A stretch of 15,936 nucleotides of DNA, taken from contig JALWSI010000172.1 of assembly GCA_027080315.1 (NCBI GenBank), positions 1 to 15,936 of the forward strand, written 5' to 3'. Positions 1-7,821 of the stretch are shown piece by piece (position 1 is the stretch's first letter; each line of letters starts with the position of its first letter). Source of the stretch: a bacterium. GTDB taxonomy: Bacteria > Thermosulfidibacterota > Thermosulfidibacteria > Thermosulfidibacterales > JALWSI01. Below the pieces are notes generated by a model, which saw only the letters and a list, made by a program, of their open reading frames with translations, did not search any database and was not told the origin of the DNA. The position numbers and the translations under genes are program-made.

Positions 1-2
1 GT

Positions 3-185
3 GTTATTGAAATAGAAGAAGGCATAAATATTGATACTACTGACGACGGAAATCTTGTAGGAATAGAAATACTAAAAGCCTCCCCAAAGATGGATATCAA
101 CACGATCTTATCTTATACTCTTGAATTAGACCCAAACATATTGGGTAAGAAAATAGCCGAACAAGTCGCTGCAGTTGATGCCTGA
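3..185 (+). CDS. DUF2283-like small protein, 3' part only
   Basis: An open frame enters from the left edge and stops at TGA 183-185, giving 60 residues of a protein whose start lies outside the window. The stretch reading EIEEGINIDTTDDGNLVGIE followed by ILKAS resembles the core of DUF2283 proteins, where acidic residues precede a 'D.DG.IVGIEIL.AS' beta-strand motif. The last 25 residues run as a probable helix beyond that core. DUF2283 proteins are small, of unknown biochemical function, and often lie near toxin-antitoxin or defence genes. The assignment rests on this short motif. Base composition is AT-rich like the restriction-modification genes downstream and unlike the metabolic genes after 2733. 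Confidence 0.6.
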   Translation, partial: VIEIEEGINIDTTDDGNLVGIEILKASPKMDINTILSYTLELDPNILGKKIAEQVAAVDA

Positions 186-198
186 TCTCTATGTTCTA

Positions 199-231
199 CT
201 AGTTTGAAATAAGACTTTCCTAGTATGAAAT
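199..231. repeat. Imperfect tandem repeat, two 12-bp units 21 bp apart
   Basis: The units CTAGTTTGAAAT (199-210) and CTAGTATGAAAT (220-231) differ at one base and start 21 bp apart, about two helical turns. This phasing is what two protein-binding sites on one DNA face would show, but no gene starts directly downstream, so the role is unknown. It lies just after the DUF2283-like gene. Confidence 0.3.
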
Positions 232-456
232 CTAAAAAAGAGCAAAGTCGCTATGGGTATCACCGGAAAGAGGAGAAAGGATCTTAAATTCACCCTTTGA
301 GGTTGTTGCAAAATCCTCTTTTTATCGGTTTATCCGGCATTCGGGGAGATAAGTGATAGGCAAGGGTAGAATAGAAAGGATAGTGGGGGTTGGAAGTTGC
401 AGCCACGTTGTTCATTCTTGCGTTGAAACTCCACTAACAACACAGGATGGACATAC

Positions 457-738
457 ATGGCGACAACAAGTTTTACTTACCACATCCAGGGTCTTGCTGG
501 CTACCGGCATCTGAAGACAGAGTACAAAGGGGGCAAAGTGATTGAGCATATATAGGCTTCCCGGGAGAAACGACGATGTCCAAACTGCGGGGCTCGTTGG
601 TACAATCTGGAGCTTCGCGGTCGGTTCAAACGCTCTTTCCTGGCACCGCCAGTGGGAAGCAAACCTGTGGTGTTGGTGATGTTTCACGGACACAGGCTCT
701 ATTGCCGCTGCTGCGGTCAACGTCACAGGGAGTGGGTA
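457..738 (+). pseudogene. ISL3-family transposase, N-terminal fragment with in-frame stop
   Basis: From ATG 457 one frame reads MATTSFTYHIQGLAGYRHLK and continues through a Cys-rich region (C-P-N-C, then Y-C-R-C-C-G-Q-R-H-R-E-W-V). This matches the start and zinc-binding domain of ISL3-family transposases. The frame is broken by TAG at 553-555, where homologues would be expected to have a sense codon. Similarity fades after about 738, so the DDE catalytic domain and the 3' end of the element are absent. No convincing terminal inverted repeats or target duplication are visible. It is a dead relic. It marks past transposition beside the restriction-modification genes. A downstream ATG at 652 in the same frame only reopens the broken frame and is not a separate gene. 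Confidence 0.75.
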
Positions 739-772
739 GGTGACTATTTTCTCAACGCCGCCCCCCCTAAGG

Positions 773-815
773 CTATAACCTCAAGCGATCCCGTTTTGAC
801 CGGGAGGAGTTATAG
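773..815. other. Imperfect hairpin between transposase relic and endonuclease gene
   Basis: CTATAAC (773-779) pairs with GTTATAG (809-815). Inside it, CTC can pair with GAG across a two-base bulge, and CCCG pairs with CGGG around a TTTTGAC loop. No T-run follows, so it is not a clear intrinsic terminator. It may be left from the transposable element or structure the leader of the restriction genes. Confidence 0.3.
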
Positions 816-911
816 TGGTATGCAAGAGGAGAAAGAGCAAGTAGCCAAAAGAGGAGAAAATAAGGCCTCTAACCAAGAGCAAAGGCATTTGGTGAGGATT
901 AAGGTAAAAGC

Positions 912-1811
912 ATGCCAGAACTGTGGAAAAAAGAGAAAGAGATAGAATTTTTCAGAGAAGCGCTAGATAGTTTTGTAGAACCAGAACAACTATTTTACAT
1001 TTCAGAAGAGGGTAACTACTACGCTTACTGGCCCAAATCCTATAAAGGTAAAAAGAGCACTCTTCAGAGTAGAAATGCTCTGATCGGCAATTTCACAGAG
1101 AAATACGCTGTGAGATTATTACAAAATTTTTCTAAAACTCATAATTTACATGCAGTTCAAAGTGTGATTTGCGAAGAGATTGGTTTAACCAATAGATCTC
1201 CATCAGATGTGGCAATATGCAAGCTGAAAAGAAGAGAACAAAGAGCTGAAGATATTGTGATTATCTTTGAAGTAAAGATGTCAATTGTATGGAATTGGGA
1301 ATATAAAGACGGAGAATTAGTCTGCTTAGGGGATTATAGAACCCATCAAGGTAATCCAGGACTATTACGTTCTGATTCCGTTCTAAAAGCTATAGGTAAA
1401 AGTATAAATATCAGAGTATCATCCCACAAAGCCTCAAGAATTCCCATTGTAGTTTTAGGAAATACTCCTATAAGCAAAAGTTACTATAACAAGGTTGATC
1501 ATCTAAGGGAATATGGCATTATACAAGGTTTCTGGTCATTAAATCCCAACCCTTTAGATTGTAATGTAGAGAGTAGAGAAAATATTAAATCAACACCTAA
1601 AGGAGGATTCTTAAGATTCGATTCTGTAGAGCAAATATACAACTCGTTAGAGGAACTTTTGAGGAATGACATGGAATTTTTCTCTGGCATGAAAAGCAAA
1701 AGGGAATTAGGTCAAATCATAGAAATTGCTAATCAAGAACCAACTTACGAACTAAAAGCAGATAAATTTCTCCAATTAATACGGAGCGAGCAGGGGAATA
1801 ATGACGTTTAA
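912..1811 (+). CDS. Type II restriction endonuclease, PD-(D/E)XK fold (putative)
   Basis: This 299-residue protein probably cleaves DNA at the site protected by the methyltransferase encoded next to it. The residues P97-S98-D99 followed after 20 residues by E120-V121-K122 (in IIFEVKMS) fit the PD...(D/E)XK catalytic core that binds the metal ion; E64 in TEKYAVRLL could be the additional helix acid. I recognise no specific endonuclease family, so the call rests on this motif and on the adjacent methyltransferase. The start at ATG 912 has AAGG at 901-904. The stop overlaps the methyltransferase start by 11 bp, which suggests translational coupling. No controller (C) protein gene is seen upstream. 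The gene is AT-rich, uses many AAA, AAT and ATA codons, and follows a transposase relic, all signs of lateral acquisition. The recognition sequence cannot be predicted. Confidence 0.75.
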   Translation: MPELWKKEKEIEFFREALDSFVEPEQLFYISEEGNYYAYWPKSYKGKKSTLQSRNALIGNFTEKYAVRLLQNFSKTHNLHAVQSVICEEIGLTNRSPSDVAICKLKRREQRAEDIVIIFEVKMSIVWNWEYKDGELVCLGDYRTHQGNPGLLRSDSVLKAIGKSINIRVSSHKASRIPIVVLGNTPISKSYYNKVDHLREYGIIQGFWSLNPNPLDCNVESRENIKSTPKGGFLRFDSVEQIYNSLEELLRNDMEFFSGMKSKRELGQIIEIANQEPTYELKADKFLQLIRSEQGNNDV

Positions 1812-2730
1812 ACGCCCAGGAACAAAAACAAGCTCCTTCGGAACACCTGGAAGGATTAACCATGATTCCTCTGAGTTTTATAATACTCGTCTTTACGAAG
1901 GTATCGTTAAAAACAAAAAAGTGAAATATACAGAAAATCCTATTGAAGAAAAATTCCTAAATAAAATTTTATGTAAGTCAAGCGAGAATATGTCTGAATT
2001 ACCAGACAACAGTGTTCATCTAATGATCACTTCACCTCCATACAATGCAGCAAAAGAGTACGATGAAGATCTGTCATTAGAAGAATATCTAAACCTACTT
2101 AACAGAGTATGGAAAGAGACATACAGAGTGTTAGTCCCAGGGGGGAGGGCTTGTATAAACGTAGCTAACTTAGGTAGAAAACCTTACATCCCTCTACATA
2201 GTTACATCATTCAAGGAATGTTAGAGATCGGCTATCTGATGAGAGGAGAAATCATTTGGAATAAAGCATCAAGCGCAAGTCCTTCCACAGCGTGGGGAAG
2301 CTGGTTATCAGCTGCTAATCCAGTATTAAGGGATATTCATGAATACATCTTGATCTTTTCTAAAGAGACATTCTCAAGGAAAAAGGGGAACAAAAGTAGC
2401 ACTATAAACAAAGAACAGTTCCTTGAATGGACCAAAAGTGTTTGGACATTTCCAGCGGTATCAGCGAAAAAGATAGGCCATCCAGCACCCTTTCCCGAAG
2501 AGTTACCTTATCGGTTGATCCAACTCTACTCTTTCAAGGGAGACGTGATATTAGATCCCTTTGTTGGAAGTGGTACCACCTGTTTAGCAGCATTAAAAAC
2601 AGGCCGTAATTACATAGGATACGACAACAATCCAGAATATGTAAAGCTGGCAGAAAAAAGGATTAAAGAACTTACCAGCCCTGACAACAGGATACCTCTC
2701 ACAACCCTGCTCAGTCACTACAACAGATGA
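1801..2730 (+). CDS. Beta-class DNA methyltransferase of type II R-M system (N4-cytosine or N6-adenine)
   Basis: This 309-residue protein transfers a methyl group from S-adenosylmethionine to an exocyclic amino group in DNA and would protect host sites from the upstream nuclease. Motif IV is T-S-P-P-Y at residues 77-81 near the N-terminus. The AdoMet-binding motif I is D-P-F-V-G-S-G at 252-258 near the C-terminus, followed by YIGYDNNPEYVKLAEKRI. This IV-before-I order defines the beta class. SPPY, rather than DPPY, favours N4-cytosine methylation, although some SPPY enzymes methylate adenine. The HPAPFPEELPYRLIQ block before motif I is typical of the group. The gene shares the AT-rich composition of the nuclease gene. 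It stops 2 bp before the stop of the convergent metallo-hydrolase gene. Confidence 0.92.
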   Translation: MTFKRPGTKTSSFGTPGRINHDSSEFYNTRLYEGIVKNKKVKYTENPIEEKFLNKILCKSSENMSELPDNSVHLMITSPPYNAAKEYDEDLSLEEYLNLLNRVWKETYRVLVPGGRACINVANLGRKPYIPLHSYIIQGMLEIGYLMRGEIIWNKASSASPSTAWGSWLSAANPVLRDIHEYILIFSKETFSRKKGNKSSTINKEQFLEWTKSVWTFPAVSAKKIGHPAPFPEELPYRLIQLYSFKGDVILDPFVGSGTTCLAALKTGRNYIGYDNNPEYVKLAEKRIKELTSPDNRIPLTTLLSHYNR

Positions 2731-2732
2731 AT

Positions 2733-3620
2733 CTACCTTCCCGGATTCACCCCTTTCACAGCAGCGAGAGCCAAAGCCTTGGCATTGGCCGCCTCTTTGA
2801 AGTCGGGAACCACCTTTAAAGCCAGATCAAAGCAGTCCACAGCCTCTTTGAACCTGCTCATCTTCAAAAGGGTTAGTCCCTTAGAGAAGGCCGCTCCTGG
2901 ATTCTCTGGCTCCTTGTCCAAAACCATGTCAAACATCTCCAAGGCCTCTGGCATCATATCAAGGTCTGCATATTGAATACCCCCTGCGATGAGCCCCATG
3001 AGAGGATCTCCCTCTGCCTCACCCTGAAGAAAGGCGTAACTCTCTACAATCATTTTAGGTATGCTCTTTCCCCTTTGAACCTCTCCATGCCCCGGCAGCA
3101 CGAATGAGACTTTCAGCGTACTGAGGAAACGAACGGACTCCGCCCACTCTCCAAGATCGGCGCCTTGAGGAATCCTCCTCTCTTCTCCCACGAAGACCGA
3201 GTCTCCAGTAAACAGCAGGCCCCGTTTGGTTTCGTAAAAGGCCATAGAGTCCTTGGTGTGGCCCGGGCAGGGAATCACTCTGAACCTCAGTTTGCCGAAG
3301 CTTAGGGTCTCGTTGCCTTTCAACGGCTCAATCTTATCTTTGGGTATCCCGTAATTTTTAAGCCCTTCAACAGCAAGCTCTGAACAGAAGACCCGGGGAG
3401 AGTAAGCAGAGCAAACTTTTATCAATCCCCCTGCATGGCATTCATGGGAGTGAGTGAGTAGAACGTTCTCAACGGGAGGCAAGATCTCTAATCCTTCCAG
3501 ATCTCCCGGTGCTCCTGTGTCCAGAAGCAGCCCCTCCTTCTCAAAAAGATAACAGTTGCCCCTCCCAGAGAGTTGGTGAATACCTTTTAACCTGGTACTC
3601 ACCTTAGCAAGGCTCATCAT
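2733..3620 (-). CDS. Metallo-beta-lactamase-fold hydrolase with C-terminal TPR repeats; metal-site Asp replaced by Cys
   Basis: A 295-residue cytoplasmic protein with two parts. Residues 1-195 form a glyoxalase-II-like metallo-beta-lactamase domain with T-H57-S-H59-E-C61-H62, PGH121T, FTGD140S and LPGH178G. The usual first motif is HxHxDH, so the metal-2 Asp is Cys61 here while the other ligands remain. Residues about 205-290 hold two TPR-like helical pairs (EALEMFDMVLDKEPENPGAA; EAVDCFDLALKVVPDFKEA), suggesting a protein partner. The substrate is unknown; thioesters and phosphodiesters are the common choices in the fold. The longer frame from GTG 3632 is less likely because AGAAGAGAG lies just before the ATG-ATG pair at 3620. 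The start overlaps the end of the tRNA methyltransferase gene by 17 bp, so the two are coupled. Confidence 0.82.
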   Translation of the reverse strand: MMSLAKVSTRLKGIHQLSGRGNCYLFEKEGLLLDTGAPGDLEGLEILPPVENVLLTHSHECHAGGLIKVCSAYSPRVFCSELAVEGLKNYGIPKDKIEPLKGNETLSFGKLRFRVIPCPGHTKDSMAFYETKRGLLFTGDSVFVGEERRIPQGADLGEWAESVRFLSTLKVSFVLPGHGEVQRGKSIPKMIVESYAFLQGEAEGDPLMGLIAGGIQYADLDMMPEALEMFDMVLDKEPENPGAAFSKGLTLLKMSRFKEAVDCFDLALKVVPDFKEAANAKALALAAVKGVNPGR

Positions 3621-4410
3621 CTCTCTTCTCACCCCTTACCACCTTCCTCGCAAAGACCAGAAACCCCGTATGAGCCACCATGCGATCGTCTGGTCTCAAT
3701 CTATCCGCCACAGGCTTCCAGTTGCGCAACATCAGCTCGCACACCTCAATTGAAGCAAAGGGCAACTCCTTCAAAGCCCTCAAGGTCTCGCTCACCTGAT
3801 TGGTGGTAGGAACCAGTACCCCCAAAGGAGCACCACCCTTCATGGCCTTAAAGGCATGTGGTAGTAGATCCCACGGAGTGCGCATGTCCAGCACAACCGC
3901 ATCTGCCTCTTCCACCTCGTCAAACCCATCTTCCACAACATCCCTAACCTTTATGGTTACAAGATGGGATAATCCAGCCTTTGCCAGGTTCTTACCAGCA
4001 AGCTCTGCAAACTCCTCCCGAGCCTCGTAGGTGATTAACCTTCCATCTGGTCTCAAAAACCACGCCAAGGCAGTTGATAATCCTCCGCTTCCCGTACCGC
4101 ACTCCACAACGGTCATTCCAGAGCTTATTCCCAACTTGGTCACCAAGTAACCTATCTCTTTTGGATAGATGATCTGGGTCTGCCTTTTGGTGTGTCTAAC
4201 CAGCTCTTCTACTGTGGGACTGAAGACGAAGAAACGCTTGCCAAGATGGCTCTTGACCTCGGTCCCATAGGGAGAACCAACAAGATCACCAAGCTCAACA
4301 AAACCATGTTGGGTAGAAAACCTGCGATGGGTGATCTCAACAAGATACTCTCTACCGTCTTCAGACTTGAGAAGAGCCCTGTCTCCAAGTTGGATCACCG
4401 TATAACCCAC
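3604..4410 (-). CDS. trmI: tRNA (adenine-58-N1)-methyltransferase, TrmI family
   Basis: A 268-residue class I methyltransferase expected to make 1-methyladenosine at position 58 of the tRNA T-loop, acting as a tetramer in the family. The N-terminal 60 residues form the small beta domain. The block RQTQIIYPKEIGYLV (76-90) is a hallmark of the TrmI/Gcd14 family. AdoMet motif I is E-C-G-T-G-S-G-G (103-110), the acidic loop is YEAREE (128-133), and VVLDMRTPW (172-180) carries the Asp175 expected to hold the target adenine. C-terminal R-P-D-D-R-M-V-A-H-T-G fits the family's terminal 'HTG' strand. The start is GTG at 4410 with a poorly spaced AAGGG; a second in-frame GTG at 4398 is better spaced from AAGGGG and cannot be excluded. 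It leads a two-gene unit with the metallo-hydrolase. Confidence 0.88.
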   Translation of the reverse strand: MGYTVIQLGDRALLKSEDGREYLVEITHRRFSTQHGFVELGDLVGSPYGTEVKSHLGKRFFVFSPTVEELVRHTKRQTQIIYPKEIGYLVTKLGISSGMTVVECGTGSGGLSTALAWFLRPDGRLITYEAREEFAELAGKNLAKAGLSHLVTIKVRDVVEDGFDEVEEADAVVLDMRTPWDLLPHAFKAMKGGAPLGVLVPTTNQVSETLRALKELPFASIEVCELMLRNWKPVADRLRPDDRMVAHTGFLVFARKVVRGEKRDDEPC

Positions 4411-4423
4411 CCCTTCAACTAAA

Positions 4424-4458
4424 GAAGCACAGGTAGGGCTTATCCCTACCTGCGCTTC
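4424..4458. terminator. Hairpin between the etf operon and trmI
   Basis: GAAGC-A-CAGGTAGGG (4424-4438) pairs with CCCTACCTG-C-GCTTC (4444-4458) around the loop CTTAT, a 14-bp stem with one mismatch. On the minus strand it follows the 86-residue gene and is trailed only by TTTAG, so it would be a weak or Rho-assisted terminator. It precedes the trmI start by 14 bp, so it may also limit read-through into trmI. Confidence 0.55.
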
Positions 4459-4479
4459 TTAAAAAGACTGTCTTTTTAA
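4459..4479. terminator. Second short hairpin after the 86-residue gene
   Basis: TTAAAAAGAC (4459-4468) and GTCTTTTTAA (4470-4479) are perfect inverted repeats separated by one base. Read on the minus strand it begins 7 bases after the stop of the small gene and ends in a T-run on its 3' arm, as in a compact intrinsic terminator. It abuts the hairpin at 4424-4458, forming a double terminator-like structure. Confidence 0.45.
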
Positions 4480-4486
4480 TGTCCCT

Positions 4487-4747
4487 TTATACCTCTGGTA
4501 GCTTTTCAAATCCCAGCTTTCTCAGGTACTCGTTCACCTCTTCAACGGTGTGGAAAAGTTCGTACTTACCATCTCCAGTAACGGTGATGAGATCCGCCCT
4601 TCCCTCTGGAGGATAGACCGAGTACTCCTTCCCATCAGGGGTGCAAAGCACCACCTCGTGGTGATTGTATGGCTCAGGATAAAGCTCCCTCAACCGGTCC
4701 ATGTACTGGGCCACAGGCTCAAGGTTTTCAAGGTTAAGATGGCTCAT
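4487..4747 (-). CDS. Small protein of unknown function, last gene of the etf operon
   Basis: An 86-residue, acidic, soluble protein with no signal peptide or membrane segment. I do not recognise a family. It starts MSHLNLENLEPVAQYMDRLR and has a central stretch that reads as a small beta sheet (EVVLCTPDGKEYSVYPP, DLITVTGDGKYELF) followed by a helix (TVEEVNEYLRKLGF). It has a single Cys and a His pair (NHHEVV). The start is well supported: GGAGGGAG lies 8 nt before ATG 4747. It begins 14 bp after the stop of the membrane Fe-S oxidoreductase and is followed by two hairpins, so it is a deliberate part of the etfBA-oxidoreductase operon. A role as an accessory or regulatory partner of that electron-transfer complex is inferred from position only. 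Confidence 0.8.
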   Translation of the reverse strand: MSHLNLENLEPVAQYMDRLRELYPEPYNHHEVVLCTPDGKEYSVYPPEGRADLITVTGDGKYELFHTVEEVNEYLRKLGFEKLPEV

Positions 4748-4761
4748 CTTGTCTCTCCCTC

Positions 4762-6780
4762 CTAAGCTTCAGGTTGGGGAGGTTCTATCGCTCTTGCCAC
4801 CAGTTCCGCAATATCCCTTACTGAGACCTCTTCTTCTTTGCCCGCGTCTTTCACACCGTCTTCAAACATTGTCAGACAGAAGGGACAAGCCGTTACAATC
4901 TTATCAGGGTTCTTAGCCAAAGCTTCTTGGCACCTCACAACGTTGATCCTGTGCCCTATCTTCTCTTCCATCCACATTCTACCGCCTCCGGCCCCACAGC
5001 AGAAGGAGCGCTCGTGGTTGCGGTCCATCTCTGTTAGCTGTTCCTCTGGCACAAGATTTCTCAAAATGTAGCGGGGTTCGTCGTATATGTTGTTATGACG
5101 GCCAAGGTAGCAGGAGTCGTGGTAAATAGTACGATGAGGCAGAGCTATGTTGAAGCGGATCTTCTTTTCGCGAATCAGTTTGGCAATAAACTGGGAATGG
5201 TGCCAAACCTCTCCATTCCAGCCGTACTGGGAATACTCATGTTTGAAGGTGTGGTAGCCGTGGGGACAGGCAGTGATTATTTTTTTAACATTGTAGGAGT
5301 TTAGAAGTTCTGCCACCTCAGTGGCCATCATCTCAAACAGGTACTCATTACCAAGCCTTCTGGCAGAGTCGCCGCAGCACTTCTCTTCAACTCCAAGAAT
5401 GGCAAAGGAGACATCCGCTGCTTTGAGTATGGTTACCAGATCTTTCATGACCTTCTTGTAGCGATCATCATAGGCCCCTGCACAACCCACCCACAATAGG
5501 TATTCAGCATCGGGGTTATCCGATATCAGAGGAATATCAAGTCCCTCTGCCCAATCGGCTCGGTTCGCAAAACCCACACCCCAAGGATTTGAATTGTTCT
5601 CAAGGTTCCTGAAAGTGATCTGGAGTTCTTCAGCAATATCGCTCTCCATCAGGGTCAGATAACGCCTCATCTCAACGATCTTCTGCGGATGTTCGTTGAG
5701 AACAGGACATATTGAGAGACAAGCCCCACAGGTAGTGCAAGACCAGATTGCATCTCTGGATATAACCCTATCTATCAAAGGCTTAACCGTCTCGCACTCC
5801 TCGTCGGGGGGAGGAAGCTTATCCTCCTTTTTAAGCTTGATCACCTCAGGTGCATCTTCAAGCAAGGCATCTCTCAGGTTCTGGATAAGCATACCCGGTT
5901 CTAAGGGTTTTCCGGTGTTGTTGGCAGGACATTGATCTGTACATCTATTGCAATAGGTACAAGCGTAAGTGTCTAAAAGGTCTTTCCAAGAGAGCTGATC
6001 TATGCGGTTCACCCCGAAGAACTCTGCGTTCTCAAAGTCCATACGGTGCTGTTTAAAGCCCTCTTTGTTCTGCAGGTAGATGTTAGGCACCCCGGCGATT
6101 ATGTGCATGTGCTTGGAGTAAAGCAGAAGGGGCACAAAGACCAGAAGGATTGCAGTGTGTAAAGCCCAGGCCCCAGTGTAGATGGAGGATGCCGCAGTGG
6201 TGGTATGGGGCCCAAGCAGGGCATGAAGAATTCCCGAGATAGGCCTTACAGCCTTCTCTCCAAGCTGTATCTCTGCCATGTTCATAGCAAAGAAGGTTAT
6301 CACCACACCTGCTATGAGCCCCAGAATCACAGGAGCATCCCAATGGTTGTCAACCCTCTTGGGTTTAACGATGAACCTTCTTACGGCTGCTCCACAAATG
6401 GCTACAAACACCCCAAGAGCAAATATGTCTTGAAGTAGGGTTAAGCCACCATAAAGGTACCTGCCCAGAAAAGCGAAAGAGAACTCAGGAAAGGCGATGC
6501 GCAGTACGGCCTCCACAGCGGTGGGGAAAAGAAGAAGGAATCCCCAGAATATAGCTGTGTGCATGATCCCCGTGGAAATATAGGGCTCTTTCCGACTACA
6601 TATCTGAGCCAGAACGTATTTGGCCGTCTCTTTCAGCCGCACATTACCATCGTCTGTTCGGGGGATAGGGCTCTCAACTCCTATCTTCAAGTAGTCAAGC
6701 AGCTGCTTAAACCTGAAAGCGAAAAGCCCGAACGAGGCCAACGCCAATGCCGCAAGTATCAACCTTAGCACCATACGCAT
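4762..6780 (-). CDS. Membrane Fe-S oxidoreductase, probable Etf:(methyl)menaquinone oxidoreductase
   Basis: A 672-residue fusion that probably carries electrons from reduced EtfAB to menaquinone at the inner membrane. Residues 1-230 hold about five or six hydrophobic helices like NarI-type cytochrome b subunits, with His74, His208 and His224 as possible haem ligands. Two [4Fe-4S] motifs follow: C274-x2-C277-x2-C280-x3-C284-P and C348-x2-C351-x2-C354-x3-C358-P. The C-terminal half has two HdrD-like CCG domains (C433, CC468-469, C505; C557, CC594-595, C632). This order matches the DUF224/GlpC-HdrD-like proteins shown in syntrophic bacteria to link Etf to the quinone pool. The start at ATG 6780 has AGGAGAGG just upstream. 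It lies 56 bp after etfA, which strongly supports the partner. Direction, to or from quinone, cannot be read from sequence. Confidence 0.88.
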   Translation of the reverse strand: MRMVLRLILAALALASFGLFAFRFKQLLDYLKIGVESPIPRTDDGNVRLKETAKYVLAQICSRKEPYISTGIMHTAIFWGFLLLFPTAVEAVLRIAFPEFSFAFLGRYLYGGLTLLQDIFALGVFVAICGAAVRRFIVKPKRVDNHWDAPVILGLIAGVVITFFAMNMAEIQLGEKAVRPISGILHALLGPHTTTAASSIYTGAWALHTAILLVFVPLLLYSKHMHIIAGVPNIYLQNKEGFKQHRMDFENAEFFGVNRIDQLSWKDLLDTYACTYCNRCTDQCPANNTGKPLEPGMLIQNLRDALLEDAPEVIKLKKEDKLPPPDEECETVKPLIDRVISRDAIWSCTTCGACLSICPVLNEHPQKIVEMRRYLTLMESDIAEELQITFRNLENNSNPWGVGFANRADWAEGLDIPLISDNPDAEYLLWVGCAGAYDDRYKKVMKDLVTILKAADVSFAILGVEEKCCGDSARRLGNEYLFEMMATEVAELLNSYNVKKIITACPHGYHTFKHEYSQYGWNGEVWHHSQFIAKLIREKKIRFNIALPHRTIYHDSCYLGRHNNIYDEPRYILRNLVPEEQLTEMDRNHERSFCCGAGGGRMWMEEKIGHRINVVRCQEALAKNPDKIVTACPFCLTMFEDGVKDAGKEEEVSVRDIAELVARAIEPPQPEA

Positions 6781-6836
6781 CTCCTCTCCTGATTCTCTTT
6801 AGGTTTCAAGCCGTCCTATACCACCATGTTATGGTG

Positions 6837-7808
6837 TTAGGTAGTGGCCTTTTTCAGCTCTTCGGTGAGCAGAGGTACAATCTTAAACAGATCGCCCACG
6901 GCACCAAAGTCAGCTATGTTGAAGATGGGGGCATCGGGATCTTTGTTGATGGCCACAATGTACTTACTTGAGGACATTCCCGCCAAGTGCTGGATGGCCC
7001 CTGAGATACCCACTGCCACATAGAGGTTTGGAGAGACCGTCTTTCCAGTCTGACCAACCTGGAATGACTGAGGTTTCCAACCAGCGTCCACAGCCGCCCT
7101 GCTGGCTCCCACTGCTGCTCCCAGAAGGTCTGCAAGCTCTTCAACCAGCTTAAAGTTCTCACCCTCTTTAAGGCCACGACCACCAGAGACAATGATAGCA
7201 GCCTCCGTTAGCTCTGGTCTACCGGTCTCTTTGCTCACAAACTCTTTCATGGTCTGCTTAGAGTCCACATCTGCCGCCGAGAAGGGCACCTCTACCACTT
7301 CAGGGGTTCCCCCTACCTCTTCAACGTTGAACACGTTGCTACGCAGAGTGGCCATCTGAATCTCAGAAGAGAAGCCTATCTTGGTTATCACCTTTCCAGA
7401 GATGGCAGGACGGGTTGCTACCAGTTTTCCACCATCTACATCAAAGGCTATACAGTCGGAGGCCAATCCGGCTCCCACCTTAGCGGCAACCCTGGCAGCA
7501 ATCTCCCTTCCGTTCAAGGTGTTACCCACAAAGATCACCTTGGGAGAATGCTCTTTAACTAGGTCTGCTATAGCCCTGGAGTAGGCAATGGGATTGTAGC
7601 TGGCAAGGTCAGCCGAATCTATTGCGTACACCTTCTTAGCACCATACTTGCCTATCTCTGCGGCAAGATCCTTAACCCCGCTGCCCACAATAACCGCCTC
7701 AAAAGGCACTCCCAACTTGCTGGCCACGCGGTTTCCTTCGCTAAGGGCCTCAAGACTCGCCTTGCGAAGCTTCCCGTTTCTCTGTTCTGCTATTACCCAC
7801 AGACTCAT
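6837..7808 (-). CDS. etfA: Electron transfer flavoprotein, alpha subunit
   Basis: A 323-residue protein of normal length for EtfA. The N-terminal half is the structural domain shared with EtfB ([20 protein letters not shown]). The C-terminal half is the FAD-binding domain with the signature [12 protein letters not shown], followed by [18 protein letters not shown] and [12 protein letters not shown] and then NKDPDAPIF. With EtfB it forms the soluble heterodimer that accepts electrons from acyl-CoA dehydrogenase and hands them to the membrane Fe-S protein encoded next. The gene starts 13 bp after etfB with a purine-rich GGGGAGAAG before ATG 7808. Nothing is truncated. Confidence 0.97.
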   Translation of the reverse strand: MSLWVIAEQRNGKLRKASLEALSEGNRVASKLGVPFEAVIVGSGVKDLAAEIGKYGAKKVYAIDSADLASYNPIAYSRAIADLVKEHSPKVIFVGNTLNGREIAARVAAKVGAGLASDCIAFDVDGGKLVATRPAISGKVITKIGFSSEIQMATLRSNVFNVEEVGGTPEVVEVPFSAADVDSKQTMKEFVSKETGRPELTEAAIIVSGGRGLKEGENFKLVEELADLLGAAVGASRAAVDAGWKPQSFQVGQTGKTVSPNLYVAVGISGAIQHLAGMSSSKYIVAINKDPDAPIFNIADFGAVGDLFKIVPLLTEELKKATT

Positions 7809-7821
7809 CTCTCTTCTCCCC

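Noticed and set aside
412-726. 104-codon minus-strand frame over the transposase relic
   Set aside because: It is antisense to the recognisable ISL3 fragment, with no family features or ribosome site.
652-945. 97-codon frame from ATG 652
   Set aside because: It is the continuation of the broken transposase frame past the TAG at 553, running out into non-homologous sequence; not an independent gene.
6822-6836. CACCAT-GTT-ATGGTG hairpin just after the etfA stop
   Set aside because: The stem is only 6 bp with no T-run, and the oxidoreductase gene follows in the same direction; too weak to call a terminator, although it could affect mRNA processing.
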